From assembly GCF_904846155.1 (NCBI RefSeq), contig NZ_CAJGZP010000001.1, positions 558,001 through 622,000 of the forward strand: 64,000 nucleotides of DNA, in the 5' to 3' direction. Below the pieces are notes generated by a model. It was not told where the DNA came from, searched no databases, and saw nothing but the letters and a program-made list of their open reading frames with translations. The number at the start of each line of letters is the position of its first letter. Position 1 is the stretch's first letter. The stretch comes from Psychrobacter fulvigenes (GTDB taxonomy: Bacteria; Pseudomonadota; Gammaproteobacteria; Pseudomonadales; Moraxellaceae). The position numbers were made by a program, and so were the translations under genes. Of the stretch, positions 28,769-37,149 are shown piece after piece.

Positions 28769-29629
28769 TCAGTTCTTCTTCCTCATCAAAGCAATAATCG
28801 GTAGCGCAATCACATACATCAATACGCCATATACGGCAGCAGGTAAAGCGATGACAGGCAGACCAACAGTGGTGCCCATAATAATAGGCGCTAAGGTGAT
28901 GGCGGTCGTACTGTTTTGAATGCTGGTCTCTATTGATATGGTTTTGGTATCAAACCAGCTAAGCTTTAACGCTTTAGAAGTCAAAAAGCTTAATACAAAT
29001 AAGGCCATGATAATCAGCACCAGCTCAAGCCCCATTGATGTCAATTGCGACTTTAGCAACTCCCAATTAGAAGCGATGGCTGCAAAGACGATTAATACAA
29101 AAAATAGACTGGCTAAGCCGTTAAGAATGCCACTTCTACGTATCATAAATCTACGGAACTTATAGCGAGCAAGCATGCCGAGGGTGACGGGTAAAGTCGT
29201 CAATAAAAACATCACAACGCCAATTTTTACCGCACTAATAGAGCCCGCTTGGTCTTGCATAAAGTGGTTAAAGGCTAAGGTAATTAAGATAGGTAAGGTT
29301 ACGACTGATAGCAAACTGACCACGCCAGTAAGTGCCACTGAGAGTGCGACATTGCCCTTAGCATAATAGGTGAGCATATTACTGGTCACGCCGCCTGGAC
29401 AAAAGCTGATCAGCATGATGCCAAAAGAGATGGCTGGTGGCGTCGCCATCACTAAGACTACCGCCAAAGCGACCAAAGGTACAAAAACCACTTGATTCAC
29501 TAAGCCTACCAAAAACGCTTTTGGGTGGTTGATGATGACCTTAAAGTCACTGGGTTTTAGCCCTGTCCCTAAGGTAAACATGATGTAGGCAAGAGCCAGC
29601 GGGAGTAAAGCCAGTACGGTATTACTCAT
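28769..29629 (-). CDS. Bile acid:sodium symporter (BASS/SBF) family transporter
   Basis: A 286-residue integral membrane protein with about nine to ten hydrophobic segments. BASS family signatures are visible in YIMFTLGTGLKPSDF near the N-terminus, in FGIMLISFCPGGVTSNMLTYYAKGNVALSVALT-like (residues about 69-101) and in ETSIQNSTTAITLAPII toward the C-terminus. Members are sodium-coupled carriers of organic anions; bacterial substrates are mostly unknown. Its upstream region ends at the left end of the tnpB element at about 29659. Confidence 0.87.
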   Translation of the reverse strand: MSNTVLALLPLALAYIMFTLGTGLKPSDFKVIINHPKAFLVGLVNQVVFVPLVALAVVLVMATPPAISFGIMLISFCPGGVTSNMLTYYAKGNVALSVALTGVVSLLSVVTLPILITLAFNHFMQDQAGSISAVKIGVVMFLLTTLPVTLGMLARYKFRRFMIRRSGILNGLASLFFVLIVFAAIASNWELLKSQLTSMGLELVLIIMALFVLSFLTSKALKLSWFDTKTISIETSIQNSTTAITLAPIIMGTTVGLPVIALPAAVYGVLMYVIALPIIALMRKKN

Positions 29630-29912
29630 GAAACATTCCTTGTAGAATACTTTTTAACATTTCAGCGCAGAATTCCCCTACTTCTAAAGTAGTGGGATGA
29701 ATGCGTCAGACTTTTGATATGGTACAATAGCTTCATGCCAAAGCAAATTCTAAAAGCCCATAAAGTCAGGCTGTACCCTAATGAAGAACAGCAAATATTC
29801 TTTGCCAAATCATTAGGCTGCACACGCTTTATCTGGAATAGGATGCTTAGTGACAAGATTGAGCATTATAAAAACACCAAGACCGAGCTTAAAAACACTC
29901 CTGCTCAATATA

Positions 29913-29920
29913 AAAAAGAA
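29913..29920 (+). repeat. Target site duplication, left copy
   Basis: AAAAAGAA immediately precedes the IS end at 29921 and is repeated exactly at 30628-30635 after the other end. An 8-bp duplication is typical of the IS1595 family. Confidence 0.92.
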
Positions 29921-30627
29921 GGGGCTGTCCTAGATAAGTAAAATTATTTAGGATAGCACTATGAGAAAAAGCAAACTAAGTTGGTATAAACAAAGCAGAC
30001 TAATCGAGTTATTTGTTGCCGGTTCTACTGCCAGAACAGCAGCAAGCCTAGTTGGTGTTAATAAAACTACAGCCAGTTATTACTTTCATAGGCTACGACT
30101 ACTTATTTACGAGAATAGCCAAGACCCTGGTCTATTTGAAGGCGAAATCGAAGTAGACGAATCATACTTTGGTGGAACTCGTAAAGGCAAGCGAGGGCGA
30201 GGTGCTGGTAGCAAAGTGCCCGTGTTTGGCCTACTAAAGCGTAATGGCAAGGTCTACGCTTGTATTATACCCAATGCTAAAGCAGATACTTTGATCCCCA
30301 TCATAAGAGAAAAAGTGAAGCCTGATAGCATTGTTTATACTGACTCATTTAAAAGCTATAACGCATTAGATGTCAGTGAGTTTACTCATTATCGTATCAA
30401 CCACTCTAAACCTTTGTTAATGACAAGAATCATATTAACGGTATAGAGAACTTCAGGAACCAAGCTAAACGGCATCTACGTAAGTTTAACGGGGTCCCAA
30501 AAGAGCATTTTCACCTCTATTTAAAGGAATGTGAGTGGCGTTTTAATCACAGTGACCCAAAGTCGCAATTACTACAATTAAAACAATGGGTTAAACAGGG
30601 TTTGAGCTAATTATCTAGGACAGCCCC
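29921..30627 (+). mobile_element. IS1595-family (IS1016-like) insertion sequence, copy 1, 707 bp
   Basis: Terminal inverted repeats GGGGCTGTCCTAGATAA at both ends. By eye it differs from copy 2 (45196-45903) at three places: a T/C at 30029, a one-base deletion near 30408-30410 and A for T at 30455. The near identity implies recent movement of one from the other or from a common source. It disrupts tnpB. Confidence 0.93.
29961..30610 (+). pseudogene. IS1595-type transposase, frameshifted copy
   Basis: The reading frame matches the intact 216-residue transposase of copy 2 up to HYRINHSK, where an AAAA run is reduced to AAA at 30408-30410. Translation then leaves frame and ends at 30446, giving 161 residues and losing the last third, including the GIENFW segment with the third catalytic acidic residue. 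A further change at 30455 would replace Trp with Arg in that segment. The first two DDE aspartates (EVDESYFGG, VYTDSFKSYN) remain. This copy should need help from the intact transposase to move. Confidence 0.9.
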
Positions 30628-30635
30628 AAAAAGAA
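30628..30635 (+). repeat. Target site duplication, right copy
   Basis: AAAAAGAA, the exact repeat of 29913-29920. It adjoins the right end of the IS. Confidence 0.92.
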
Positions 30636-31559
30636 TTTGACTGGCTCAAAGAAGTCGATAGCTTGGCACTGGCAAACGTTCAACAAAACCTGAGAGCGGC
30701 TTACAGCAAGTTCTTCAAAGGCTCAGGCTTCCCTAAGTTTAAGAAAAAAGGCCATCGTGACAGCTACACCACCAACAACCAAAAAGGCACAGTAGCGGTC
30801 ACAAACAACACCGTTAAACTGCCTAAGATTGGTCATATCAAAGCCAAGTTTCCAGCCAAGATAAATGGTTTGATTAAGAGTGCCACGGTCAGTAAAGCCC
30901 CCTCAGGCAAGTACTATGTCAGTCTATTAGTTGAAACCATCGCTACAACACTGCCAAAAACACACTCTAACATTGGTATTGATTTAGGACTGACAGACTT
31001 TATCATCCTATCAGATGGCAGCAAAGTCGCTAATCCTAAGTTCTTATCAAAGCTGCAACATAAGCTTGCGCGAGAACAAAAGATACTGGCCAAGCGTAGA
31101 GCAATGGCCAAGGCCGATCAACGCAAGCTGTCTGACAGCCGCAACTATCAAAAGCAAAAAGTTAAAGTCGCTAAGGTATATGAGAAAATAAGCAATACCC
31201 GAAAAGACTTTCTACATAAACTCTCATTCAATCTCATCAAAAACCACGATGTGATTGCCATAGAGGACTTAAACGTCAAAGGCATGGTTAAGAATAGAAA
31301 GCTTGCTAAAGCCATATCAGACAGCTCATGGTCAACCTTCACCACCATGCTGGCTTACAAAGCCGATTGGTACGGTAAAACGCTAATCAAGGTTGATAGA
31401 TGGTATCCCTCATCTAAGACCTGCTCAGGCTGTGGTCACTTGCTAACTAAGGCTGAGCTGCCATTACAGGTGAGATCATGGAATTGCCCCAGCTGCTTGC
31501 AATCCAACGATAGAGACATCAACGCCAGTATCAATATCCTCAATGAGGGTTTGAGACTG

Positions 31560-31687
31560 GCATCACTCAAAACCGTCGGTACGACGGGGTTAGCTTAGTC
31601 CATTTGCCTAACCGCTGATACAAAACATTGTATCAAGTAGGGGTATTACCTAAGAAATCCCCACCTCTATAGGTGGTGGGTAGTTCA
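31560..31687 (+). ncRNA. Candidate omega/reRNA at the right end of the tnpB element
   Basis: In tnpB elements the guide RNA scaffold spans the 3' end of tnpB and the right end. Here two hairpins are visible: GATACAA / TTGTATC at 31617-31634 and CCCCACCT / AGGTGGTGGG at 31659-31680. The guide would be the flanking DNA just past about 31687. The 5' limit is a guess from known omega RNAs; expression is unknown and its own tnpB is broken. Confidence 0.45.
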
Positions 31688-31820
31688 TAAAGCCCACATC
31701 CTTTGTGGCGATATAGCGGTAAATATAACCTAAGACAACAACGTCTCAAATATTATAAAAGCCCTCATACGTATATGGGCTTAGTTAGGATCTGTTTAAT
31801 TATTTAAGATGTCTTATTTA

Positions 31821-32153
31821 TTAGTCGTCTAAAAGATCCATTTTTTTAGCGGCTTCATAGATACCCGTTGAGCGCGCACCGCTGCGGCAGAATATCAAAA
31901 CAGGCTGCTCGGCTTGATTAAAGAAATCAGCAAAGTCCTCGACGTGAGTTTGATTCAAATCACTACCAGCAAATGATATTTCCTTATAAGCAACTCCCGC
32001 TTTTTTAGCAGCAGCAGCGATATCAGCACTGGTTGGCTGTCCAGGCTCTTCACCATCAGGGCGGTTGTTAATGATGGTTTTGAAGCCGTTTTCGGCAATC
32101 ACAGGTACTTGGTCAGGGGTGATTTGTCCAACAATGCTAACTTGATGGCTCAT
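31821..32153 (-). CDS. DUF442/TIGR01244-type phosphatase-like protein
   Basis: A 110-residue single-domain protein of the beta-lactamase-hydrolase-like phosphatase family. It has the tyrosine-phosphatase-like loop C89-RSGAR-S95 (FCRSGARS) and the FKTIINNRPDGEEPGQP region typical of TIGR01244. In other bacteria the domain occurs alone or fused to persulfide dioxygenase or rhodanese and belongs to sulfide-detoxification sets. Here such genes lie a few kilobases away (35.4 kb). A paralogue follows upstream at 32276. Enzyme activity is not established for this type. Confidence 0.83.
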   Translation of the reverse strand: MSHQVSIVGQITPDQVPVIAENGFKTIINNRPDGEEPGQPTSADIAAAAKKAGVAYKEISFAGSDLNQTHVEDFADFFNQAEQPVLIFCRSGARSTGIYEAAKKMDLLDD

Positions 32154-32275
32154 AAGAGCTCCTTTTTTATCAGTTTTGGGGTTTAAAGAAATAGGATAAG
32201 ATATAAATCGTACAGATGCGGATTTATATATCGCAATCTGACGATTTATATCTATGATTTAATTAAAGACATATT

Positions 32276-32602
32276 CTATAGCAGACCTTGCATTAGAGCG
32301 CTTTGATAGAGCAGTTTTGCGCGTGCACCAGTACCACAAAACATCAAGATGGGTTTGGGCAGTGCGTGATAGTAGGTGGCAAATTGCTCAACTGTCATAC
32401 AGCTCAGGCGCTCATCATCAAAAGGCAAGTAATGATAGCTTAAGTTTGCATGCTTAGTGGCAGCAGCAAAATCACAGCTATTAGGCTGGGTAGTTACTTC
32501 GGCATCGGGGCGTACATTGAGCACCGAGCGGTAACCAAGCTCAGCAATTTTGATGCATTGGCTAGGATAAATTTGCTTATAAATCGTTAAATCATCGGTC
32601 AT
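32276..32602 (-). CDS. Second DUF442/TIGR01244-type protein
   Basis: A 108-residue paralogue of the neighbouring protein, with the same order of motifs: YRSVLNVRPDAEVTTQP, then YLPFDDERLS and the loop C89-GTGAR-A95. The final serine of the CxxxxxR-S loop is alanine and the loop residues differ (CGTGARA against CRSGARS), so substrate use or catalysis may differ. It sits between its paralogue and the SulP gene on the same strand. Probably a product of tandem duplication followed by divergence. Confidence 0.8.
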   Translation of the reverse strand: MTDDLTIYKQIYPSQCIKIAELGYRSVLNVRPDAEVTTQPNSCDFAAATKHANLSYHYLPFDDERLSCMTVEQFATYYHALPKPILMFCGTGARAKLLYQSALMQGLL

Positions 32603-32838
32603 AAATAATGTCAGTAATAATGAGTAAAAATAATAGAGAAGGTTAGGGCTAAGCAGCTAGGCTTCTACAGTAAGTTTTTGATGCCAATGAAAAATCAGCT
32701 TTTGCGATAGTATATCAATTTAGCATAATACAGGCTTTATCGTAACGATATTTGCTTACTGACAACAATAAATATTGTATATCTGGTATAAAATAAATTT
32801 TGTAATTATCTAGCCGTTCTTTATTTAAGAGGCATTCA

Positions 32839-34548
32839 TTAGGTGTCTTTCAGTTCACTGACAGCCTCTATCGTACTGAGATAGACCTGTCCTGATAGCT
32901 CATCAATAAGCGGAGTGTGGCCGATGATATCCATCACAGGGCCTTTAATAAAGCTGAAGTGTAAACGCTTATCTTGCATCGCCAGCTCTTGATTCAGAGT
33001 GCTGAGCATCTCTTGCGCCGTCAGGTCGATGTGATTGACAGCAGCCATGATGAGAATGATTTCCTGGGCTTCTGGATATTGTCGTATTGCCTGTAATATC
33101 CGCCGATGCACCGACTCAGTATTACCAAAGAACAAACTCTCATCAATGCGTAAAATCAATAAATTCTTAAAGGTCTGCACATCGTGACGATTGATATTAC
33201 GGAAGTGCCCTGTACCACCCAACTGACCGACGATGGCCATATGCGGCTGGCTTGATTGCCAGATCAGACTGGCAAATGACATCATAAGTCCAATGACCAA
33301 TCCAGTATTTAGCCCGAACATCAGCACACCCACAAATGCTGCTATAAAGCTGGCGGCATCTAAGCGATCACGCTGCCAAGCTGATCTTAATGTCGAGACA
33401 TCAATCAGCCCAATGATGGAGGCCATGATGGTTGCGCCAAGCAGCGCATAGGGTAGTGGGGCAAGTGCGCTGCCAAAGGCTATTAGGGCGGCAATCATCA
33501 CTAACACTGTCACAAAGCTGGCAAAAGGAGTCTTGGCTCCTGAGTCAACGTTGATGGCCGTACGTGAAAACCCGCCCGCTACCGCAAAGCTTTGAAAAAA
33601 TCCACCTGACAAGTTAGCAAGGCCGAGTCCTGTCAGCTCACGGTTGGCATCAAATGTCTCACCGCGCAGCCGTGCATAGGTGCTGGCAACCGAACTACTA
33701 GAAACAAAGGCAATCAGCGCCATCAGTCCTGCTGTCGGTAACAAATTCAATGCTTCATTAAAGTCTGGTATATGGGGCAACGTAAAGCTTGGCATCCCTT
33801 GTGGGATATTGCCAATCGTCGCCACTCCAAGCTCGCTCCATTGCATACTTATGCTAAGCATAATAGCGATAATCAGTAGGATAAGTGGAAACAAACGCTC
33901 TGCCCATTTGGCATAAGAGGCTGATAGCCACGAATGCCACACCCATTTCTTACCATAACGGTTAGCAACCAAAAGGGCAAAGGCAATCACTCCAATAATT
34001 AACGTTAGCGGATGCAGCTGGCGAGCATACATCTGCATACTGGATAAATAATCTATTAAGCTACTACCCGCGATTGGGATATCGGTTAAGTACTTCAGTT
34101 GGCTGACAAAGATAAGTACCGCTGCACCGCTGACAAAGCCTGCCGATACCCCGCGACTGATGAACTGCATGATCCAGCCAAGCTTTAGCTGACCTGCAAT
34201 CCAGAGTAGGGCGCCTACCATTAGGGCCAGCAGGCTTGCCATCAGTACATACTGCTCAGTGCCTTGTTCAGCGTAAGGATACAAACTACTGGCCGTCATA
34301 ATGGCGGTGATAGCAACGGGTCCTACTGCTTGCACATTGCTAGAGCCGAGCCATGCATAGACGATGACAGGGACGATCGCTGCATATAGGCCATATACTG
34401 GCGGTAGTCCTGCTAGTACCGCGTAGCCCAAGCTTTGAGGGATAACCAACACGCCTACTACCAGTCCTGCGATGACATCGGTCGGCAAGTCGGCAAGTCG
34501 GTATTGGCGCAACCAAGCAGGAATCAGTCGAGCAGCGATAGAGGACAT
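32839..34548 (-). CDS. SulP (SLC26) family anion permease
   Basis: A 569-residue transporter. The membrane part has about 12 to 14 hydrophobic segments and contains the SulP signature around DVIAGLVVGVLVIPQSLGYA and LPPVYGLYAAIVPVIVYAWLGSS-type sequence (about residues 22-70). A cytoplasmic STAS domain occupies about 440-560 (LLILRIDESLFFGN, INHIDLTAQEML-like). Members carry sulfate, bicarbonate or other anions. SulP genes are often found beside BigR-controlled persulfide dioxygenase genes, as here, where export of sulfite or sulfate would fit; this is inference. Confidence 0.9.
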   Translation of the reverse strand: MSSIAARLIPAWLRQYRLADLPTDVIAGLVVGVLVIPQSLGYAVLAGLPPVYGLYAAIVPVIVYAWLGSSNVQAVGPVAITAIMTASSLYPYAEQGTEQYVLMASLLALMVGALLWIAGQLKLGWIMQFISRGVSAGFVSGAAVLIFVSQLKYLTDIPIAGSSLIDYLSSMQMYARQLHPLTLIIGVIAFALLVANRYGKKWVWHSWLSASYAKWAERLFPLILLIIAIMLSISMQWSELGVATIGNIPQGMPSFTLPHIPDFNEALNLLPTAGLMALIAFVSSSSVASTYARLRGETFDANRELTGLGLANLSGGFFQSFAVAGGFSRTAINVDSGAKTPFASFVTVLVMIAALIAFGSALAPLPYALLGATIMASIIGLIDVSTLRSAWQRDRLDAASFIAAFVGVLMFGLNTGLVIGLMMSFASLIWQSSQPHMAIVGQLGGTGHFRNINRHDVQTFKNLLILRIDESLFFGNTESVHRRILQAIRQYPEAQEIILIMAAVNHIDLTAQEMLSTLNQELAMQDKRLHFSFIKGPVMDIIGHTPLIDELSGQVYLSTIEAVSELKDT

Positions 34549-34666
34549 ATCAATTCATCATCACATCAAATAGTAAGGCAGGCGTAGAGTCGGCAACCTA
34601 TAGCGAGTCTTTAGGTTCACCATTGAGAATCATCATTATAGGGCAAGCTATTGGTCTGTTTTTCTA

Positions 34667-35071
34667 CTACTTTACCTTTGCGCAAAAGCGCTGATATAGC
34701 AGTTCCAATACAGCTAAAGCGTCGTCACTCGCGATACTATAATAGATTTGCTTGCCATCACGGCGTGTCGAGACCAGCTCATCTTTACGCAGGATACCGA
34801 GCTGCTGTGACAAGCTTGGCTGTCCGACACCGACTAAGTCCTCAAGCTCACCGACACAGTATTCCCCTTGTGTGAGCTGGCACAGAAGTAGCAGGCGATC
34901 TGGGTGCGAGAGTGACTTTAGTAGCTGGCTGGCTTGCATAGAGGCTTGTTGCATCTGCTGAGCAAGATCTGTCGGTGCAAAGCCAGTGATGCCTTGTTCT
35001 GCTTGTTCTGCTTGTTCAGTAGTGTGACGAGTATCTGTCATGGTTGGGCTGATTTCTGAAATAGAAGTCAT
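34667..35071 (-). CDS. ArsR-family regulator of the BigR/SqrR persulfide-sensing type
   Basis: A 134-residue winged-helix repressor. The DNA-binding helix lies in VGVGQPSLSQQLGILRKDELVSTRRDG. Three cysteines are present: C64 (LLLCQL), C72 and C130 (RFCAK). C64 and C130 are 66 residues apart, exactly as the paired cysteines of BigR (42/108) and SqrR (41/107), which form a persulfide or disulfide link to release DNA. An N-terminal extension of about 25 residues contains a small EQA repeat. It is divergent from the persulfide dioxygenase gene, its likely target. Confidence 0.85.
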   Translation of the reverse strand: MTSISEISPTMTDTRHTTEQAEQAEQGITGFAPTDLAQQMQQASMQASQLLKSLSHPDRLLLLCQLTQGEYCVGELEDLVGVGQPSLSQQLGILRKDELVSTRRDGKQIYYSIASDDALAVLELLYQRFCAKVK

Positions 35072-35424
35072 GGTAGTGAGCTCCTTACACGAAGCGGCGA
35101 AAATTGTCGCGGCATTGGTTTGTGATTAGTTGTGATCATTATATAGTCAAAGAAGTTCCAAGTCGCTACGGTGTTGACCTCTGCCAGATAAACTGTTTGT
35201 AAAATCTGCGCTTGGTTGCTTCGTATTGGTCTTGGACTTCTCTAACTATGATATTGATGATCATATAGTGTTTACTGTCTATTATATAACAGATTATATC
35301 AAATTATCTTCATTTACATTATATAAATTGATAAAGTGTGTAATAATTGCTATATTAATGACAACAGTTAAGTAGTATTTACATTTAAATATCAATATAG
35401 ATATATACAAATAGAGAGGTATTC
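35072..35424. promoter_or_regulatory. Divergent control region between the ArsR-type regulator and the persulfide dioxygenase
   Basis: This 353-base AT-rich region contains a diverged family 1 repeat (35142-35250). The part nearest the dioxygenase has two copies of the palindrome TTATATAA (35282-35289 and 35319-35326), 37 bases apart. These are candidate operator half-sites for a BigR-type repressor, which binds AT-rich dyads, but I cannot match a full known box. Confidence 0.35.
35142..35250. repeat. MITE-like repeat, family 1, diverged copy C
   Basis: It begins TATAGTCAAAGAAGTTCCAA and ends as the complement of TCATAGTTAGAGAAGTCCAA. The interior aligns with copies A and B in order and spacing (CGCTAC, AGAT, ATCTGCG) at much lower identity. 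The inner hairpin changes on both arms (AGATAAAC), suggesting that structure is kept. Confidence 0.6.
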
Positions 35425-36294
35425 ATGGAAGTTCACTCTTTCTTACATAGCGATACAGAAACTTATACCCACGTACTTGCGGATGTTAAGCAGAAGCTAT
35501 GTGCGGTCATCGATCCGGTATTAGACTTTGATGCCAAGTCGGGACATACCAATACAGCTGATGTTGATAAAGTGATTGAGTTTATCCGCGAGCATGATTG
35601 GGAGTTGGTTTATATTATTGAGACTCACGCGCACGCTGATCATTTATCAGGCGCTATCCATCTAAAAGAAACGTTAGGCGGACAGTTGGTGATGGGTCGT
35701 CATATTACCGAAGTACAAAAAATATTCAAACAGATTTTTAACTTCGATACCAGTTTTCGTACCGATGCCAGTCAGTTTGATATCTTGACAGATGAAGGTG
35801 AGACTCTAGCGCTTGGTGATATTACCATTACTGCCATGCACGTACCAGGTCATACGCCTGCCGATATGGCTTATCTCGCTGCCGACGACGAAAAGACAGT
35901 GGTGTTTGTCGGTGATACTTTGTTTGCGCCTGATGTGGGCACGGCACGTTGCGACTTTCCGGGCGGCGATGCCAAAACCCTATATCACTCTATTCAAAGG
36001 CTCTTGGCACTTGATGAAGATACCGTGATGTATTTATGTCATGACTATCCAAGTAAAGGTCGTAAGCACTGCCCAACGACCAGTGTCGCTGCGCAAAAGC
36101 TAGGCAATATCCATGTAAAAGACGGTATTAACGAAGCCGAGTTTGTACAGATGCGTGAGAGCCGTGATGCGACTCTAGCAATGCCGCGCCTGATCATCCC
36201 ATCGGTACAGGTCAATATTAATGCTGGTCATTTACCAGAACCTGAAGACAATGGAGTGCGCTATTTAAAAGTGCCACTTAATGCGCTCGCCTAA
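35425..36294 (+). CDS. Persulfide dioxygenase-like metallo-beta-lactamase protein (Blh/ETHE1 type)
   Basis: A 289-residue metallo-beta-lactamase-fold protein. The metal motif THAHADH gives H68, H70, D72 and H73. Further ligands are in HVPGHTPADM, FVGDTLFAPDVGTARCDFPGG and LCHDY. The GTARCDFPGG segment is typical of the ETHE1/Blh persulfide dioxygenase group, which oxidises glutathione persulfide to sulfite using non-haem iron. It is cytoplasmic, with no signal peptide. AGAGAGG lies before the ATG. It is divergent from the BigR/SqrR-type regulator and followed by a DUF2892 gene. Confidence 0.9.
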   Translation: MEVHSFLHSDTETYTHVLADVKQKLCAVIDPVLDFDAKSGHTNTADVDKVIEFIREHDWELVYIIETHAHADHLSGAIHLKETLGGQLVMGRHITEVQKIFKQIFNFDTSFRTDASQFDILTDEGETLALGDITITAMHVPGHTPADMAYLAADDEKTVVFVGDTLFAPDVGTARCDFPGGDAKTLYHSIQRLLALDEDTVMYLCHDYPSKGRKHCPTTSVAAQKLGNIHVKDGINEAEFVQMRESRDATLAMPRLIIPSVQVNINAGHLPEPEDNGVRYLKVPLNALA

Positions 36295-36398
36295 TAGTCA
36301 CTCAATAGATACACCATTTATAGCAATGCTAGTCTAAGCTGTAGTAATAATGGCTAGCTTATTTTCAAATACTAAGCATAAAGCTTAAGGAGTCAGCA

Positions 36399-36581
36399 AT
36401 GAAGGCAAATGTTGGAAGTACGGAGAGAACGTTGCGTATTGTAGCCGGTTTGATCATCATCGGGCTGGGTGTATATTATCAAAGCCTATGGGGTGTGATC
36501 GGTTTGGTCCCCTTACTGACAGGACTGTTCCGTTTTTGTCCCTTGTATACCATGCTCGGTATCAATACCTGCAAGCGCTAA
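36399..36581 (+). CDS. DUF2892 (YgaP-like transmembrane) small membrane protein
   Basis: A 60-residue protein with two hydrophobic segments (about 11-27 and 31-45) and the conserved end FRFCPLYTMLGINTC. This is the DUF2892 domain, found fused to rhodanese in E. coli YgaP or encoded beside sulfur genes. It follows the persulfide dioxygenase by about 100 bases with AAGGAG before the ATG. A role in handling sulfane sulfur at the membrane is inferred from this context only. Confidence 0.85.
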   Translation: MKANVGSTERTLRIVAGLIIIGLGVYYQSLWGVIGLVPLLTGLFRFCPLYTMLGINTCKR

Positions 36582-36632
36582 GCGGCTATTAATCTTTTGA
36601 TAGTATAAGACTGATAGAGTAGGAGTCATGTT

Positions 36633-37070
36633 ATGAGTGAACCAAGTTTACATCTGGTATGTCCGCATTGCCAAGCGACCAACCGTGTGCCAGCCACGCG
36701 GTTAAGCGCTGCTCCCAACTGTGGTAAATGTGGTCAGTTATTATTGTCAGGCAGTCCGCATGAGATGACAGCGCAAACGGTCAATAAAATCATCCAAAAA
36801 AACGATGTCTTAACCGTTGTTGATTTTTGGGCGAGCTGGTGTCAGCCATGTATCATGATGGCGCCGCAGTTCAAAGAGGCGGCAGGGCAACTGCCAGAAG
36901 TGGTATTTGCAAAGCTACAAACGGATAAGTATGAGCAAGCAGCAGCCCCTTACAATATCCGTAGCTTACCAACGATGGTGGCATTTAGAGGTGGCAAAGA
37001 AGTCGCACGCCAGTCAGGTGCGCTGCCAAGCAATCAAATCGTGCAGTGGGTGAAAAGCCTGCAATCTTAA
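36633..37070 (+). CDS. trxC: Thioredoxin 2 (TrxC) with WCQPC active site
   Basis: A 145-residue thioredoxin of the TrxC type. The N-terminal zinc module has C10/C13 (CPHC) and C30/C33 (CGKC). The thioredoxin fold begins at about 50. The active site reads FWASWCQPCIMMAP (C70, C73). The canonical loop is WCGPC, so glutamine replaces the glycine, which may change redox potential. TrxC reduces protein disulfides in the cytoplasm and is often oxidative-stress inducible. It follows the sulfur genes on the same strand and could reduce persulfides there. Confidence 0.9.
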   Translation: MSEPSLHLVCPHCQATNRVPATRLSAAPNCGKCGQLLLSGSPHEMTAQTVNKIIQKNDVLTVVDFWASWCQPCIMMAPQFKEAAGQLPEVVFAKLQTDKYEQAAAPYNIRSLPTMVAFRGGKEVARQSGALPSNQIVQWVKSLQS

Positions 37071-37101
37071 TGTTTCATCTAAAGCACTATGTACAGATCA
37101 A

Positions 37102-37136
37102 AAAAAGCCAATATGCACAGTGCATATTGGCTTTTT
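37102..37136 (+). terminator. Rho-independent terminator after trxC
   Basis: GCCAATATGCA / TGCATATTGGC forms a long stem with A and T runs on either side, so it can act on both strands. Confidence 0.85.
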
Positions 37137-37149
37137 ACTTGACTAAATT

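Larger units (their letters stand above)
29735..31598 (+). pseudogene. tnpB: tnpB (RNA-guided nuclease of IS200/IS605), interrupted by an IS
   Basis: The first 62 codons (from ATG 29735, MPKQILKAHKVRLYPNEEQQ) and the remaining 320 (from 30636) join exactly in frame when the IS and one 8-bp target copy are removed, giving 382 residues, a normal TnpB length. The RuvC residues are intact: the D of IGIDLGLTDF, the E of IAIEDLNVKG and the D of NDRDINASINI. The zinc finger is CSGCGH and CPSCLQ. The long downstream fragment is open from an internal ATG at 30663, lacking the N-terminal wedge domain. TnpB of other elements is a guided DNA endonuclease; this copy should be inactive as it stands. Confidence 0.88.
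29659..31687 (+). mobile_element. IS200/IS605-type tnpB element without tnpA, interrupted by an IS1595-type IS
   Basis: A tnpB-only (IS1341-like) element. The left end carries a hairpin at 29675-29696 (CCCCTACTT / AAGTAGTGGG) and the right end a similar one at 31659-31680 (CCCCACCT / AGGTGGTGGG). The left end may follow TTTAAC at 29653-29658, a target like those used by IS605, but both exact ends are inferred. No TnpA tyrosine transposase gene is present. The tnpB gene is split at 29920/30636 by a 707-bp IS. Confidence 0.78.

Noticed and set aside
29735..29941. Small stand-alone gene of about 69 codons at the start of the tnpB region
   Set aside because: It is the 5' part of tnpB running into the left end of the IS; its last codons are IS sequence.
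35142..35250. Terminator for the ArsR-type gene
   Set aside because: The inverted ends are 70 bases apart and match the family 1 repeat; there is no T-run, and it lies upstream of the gene.
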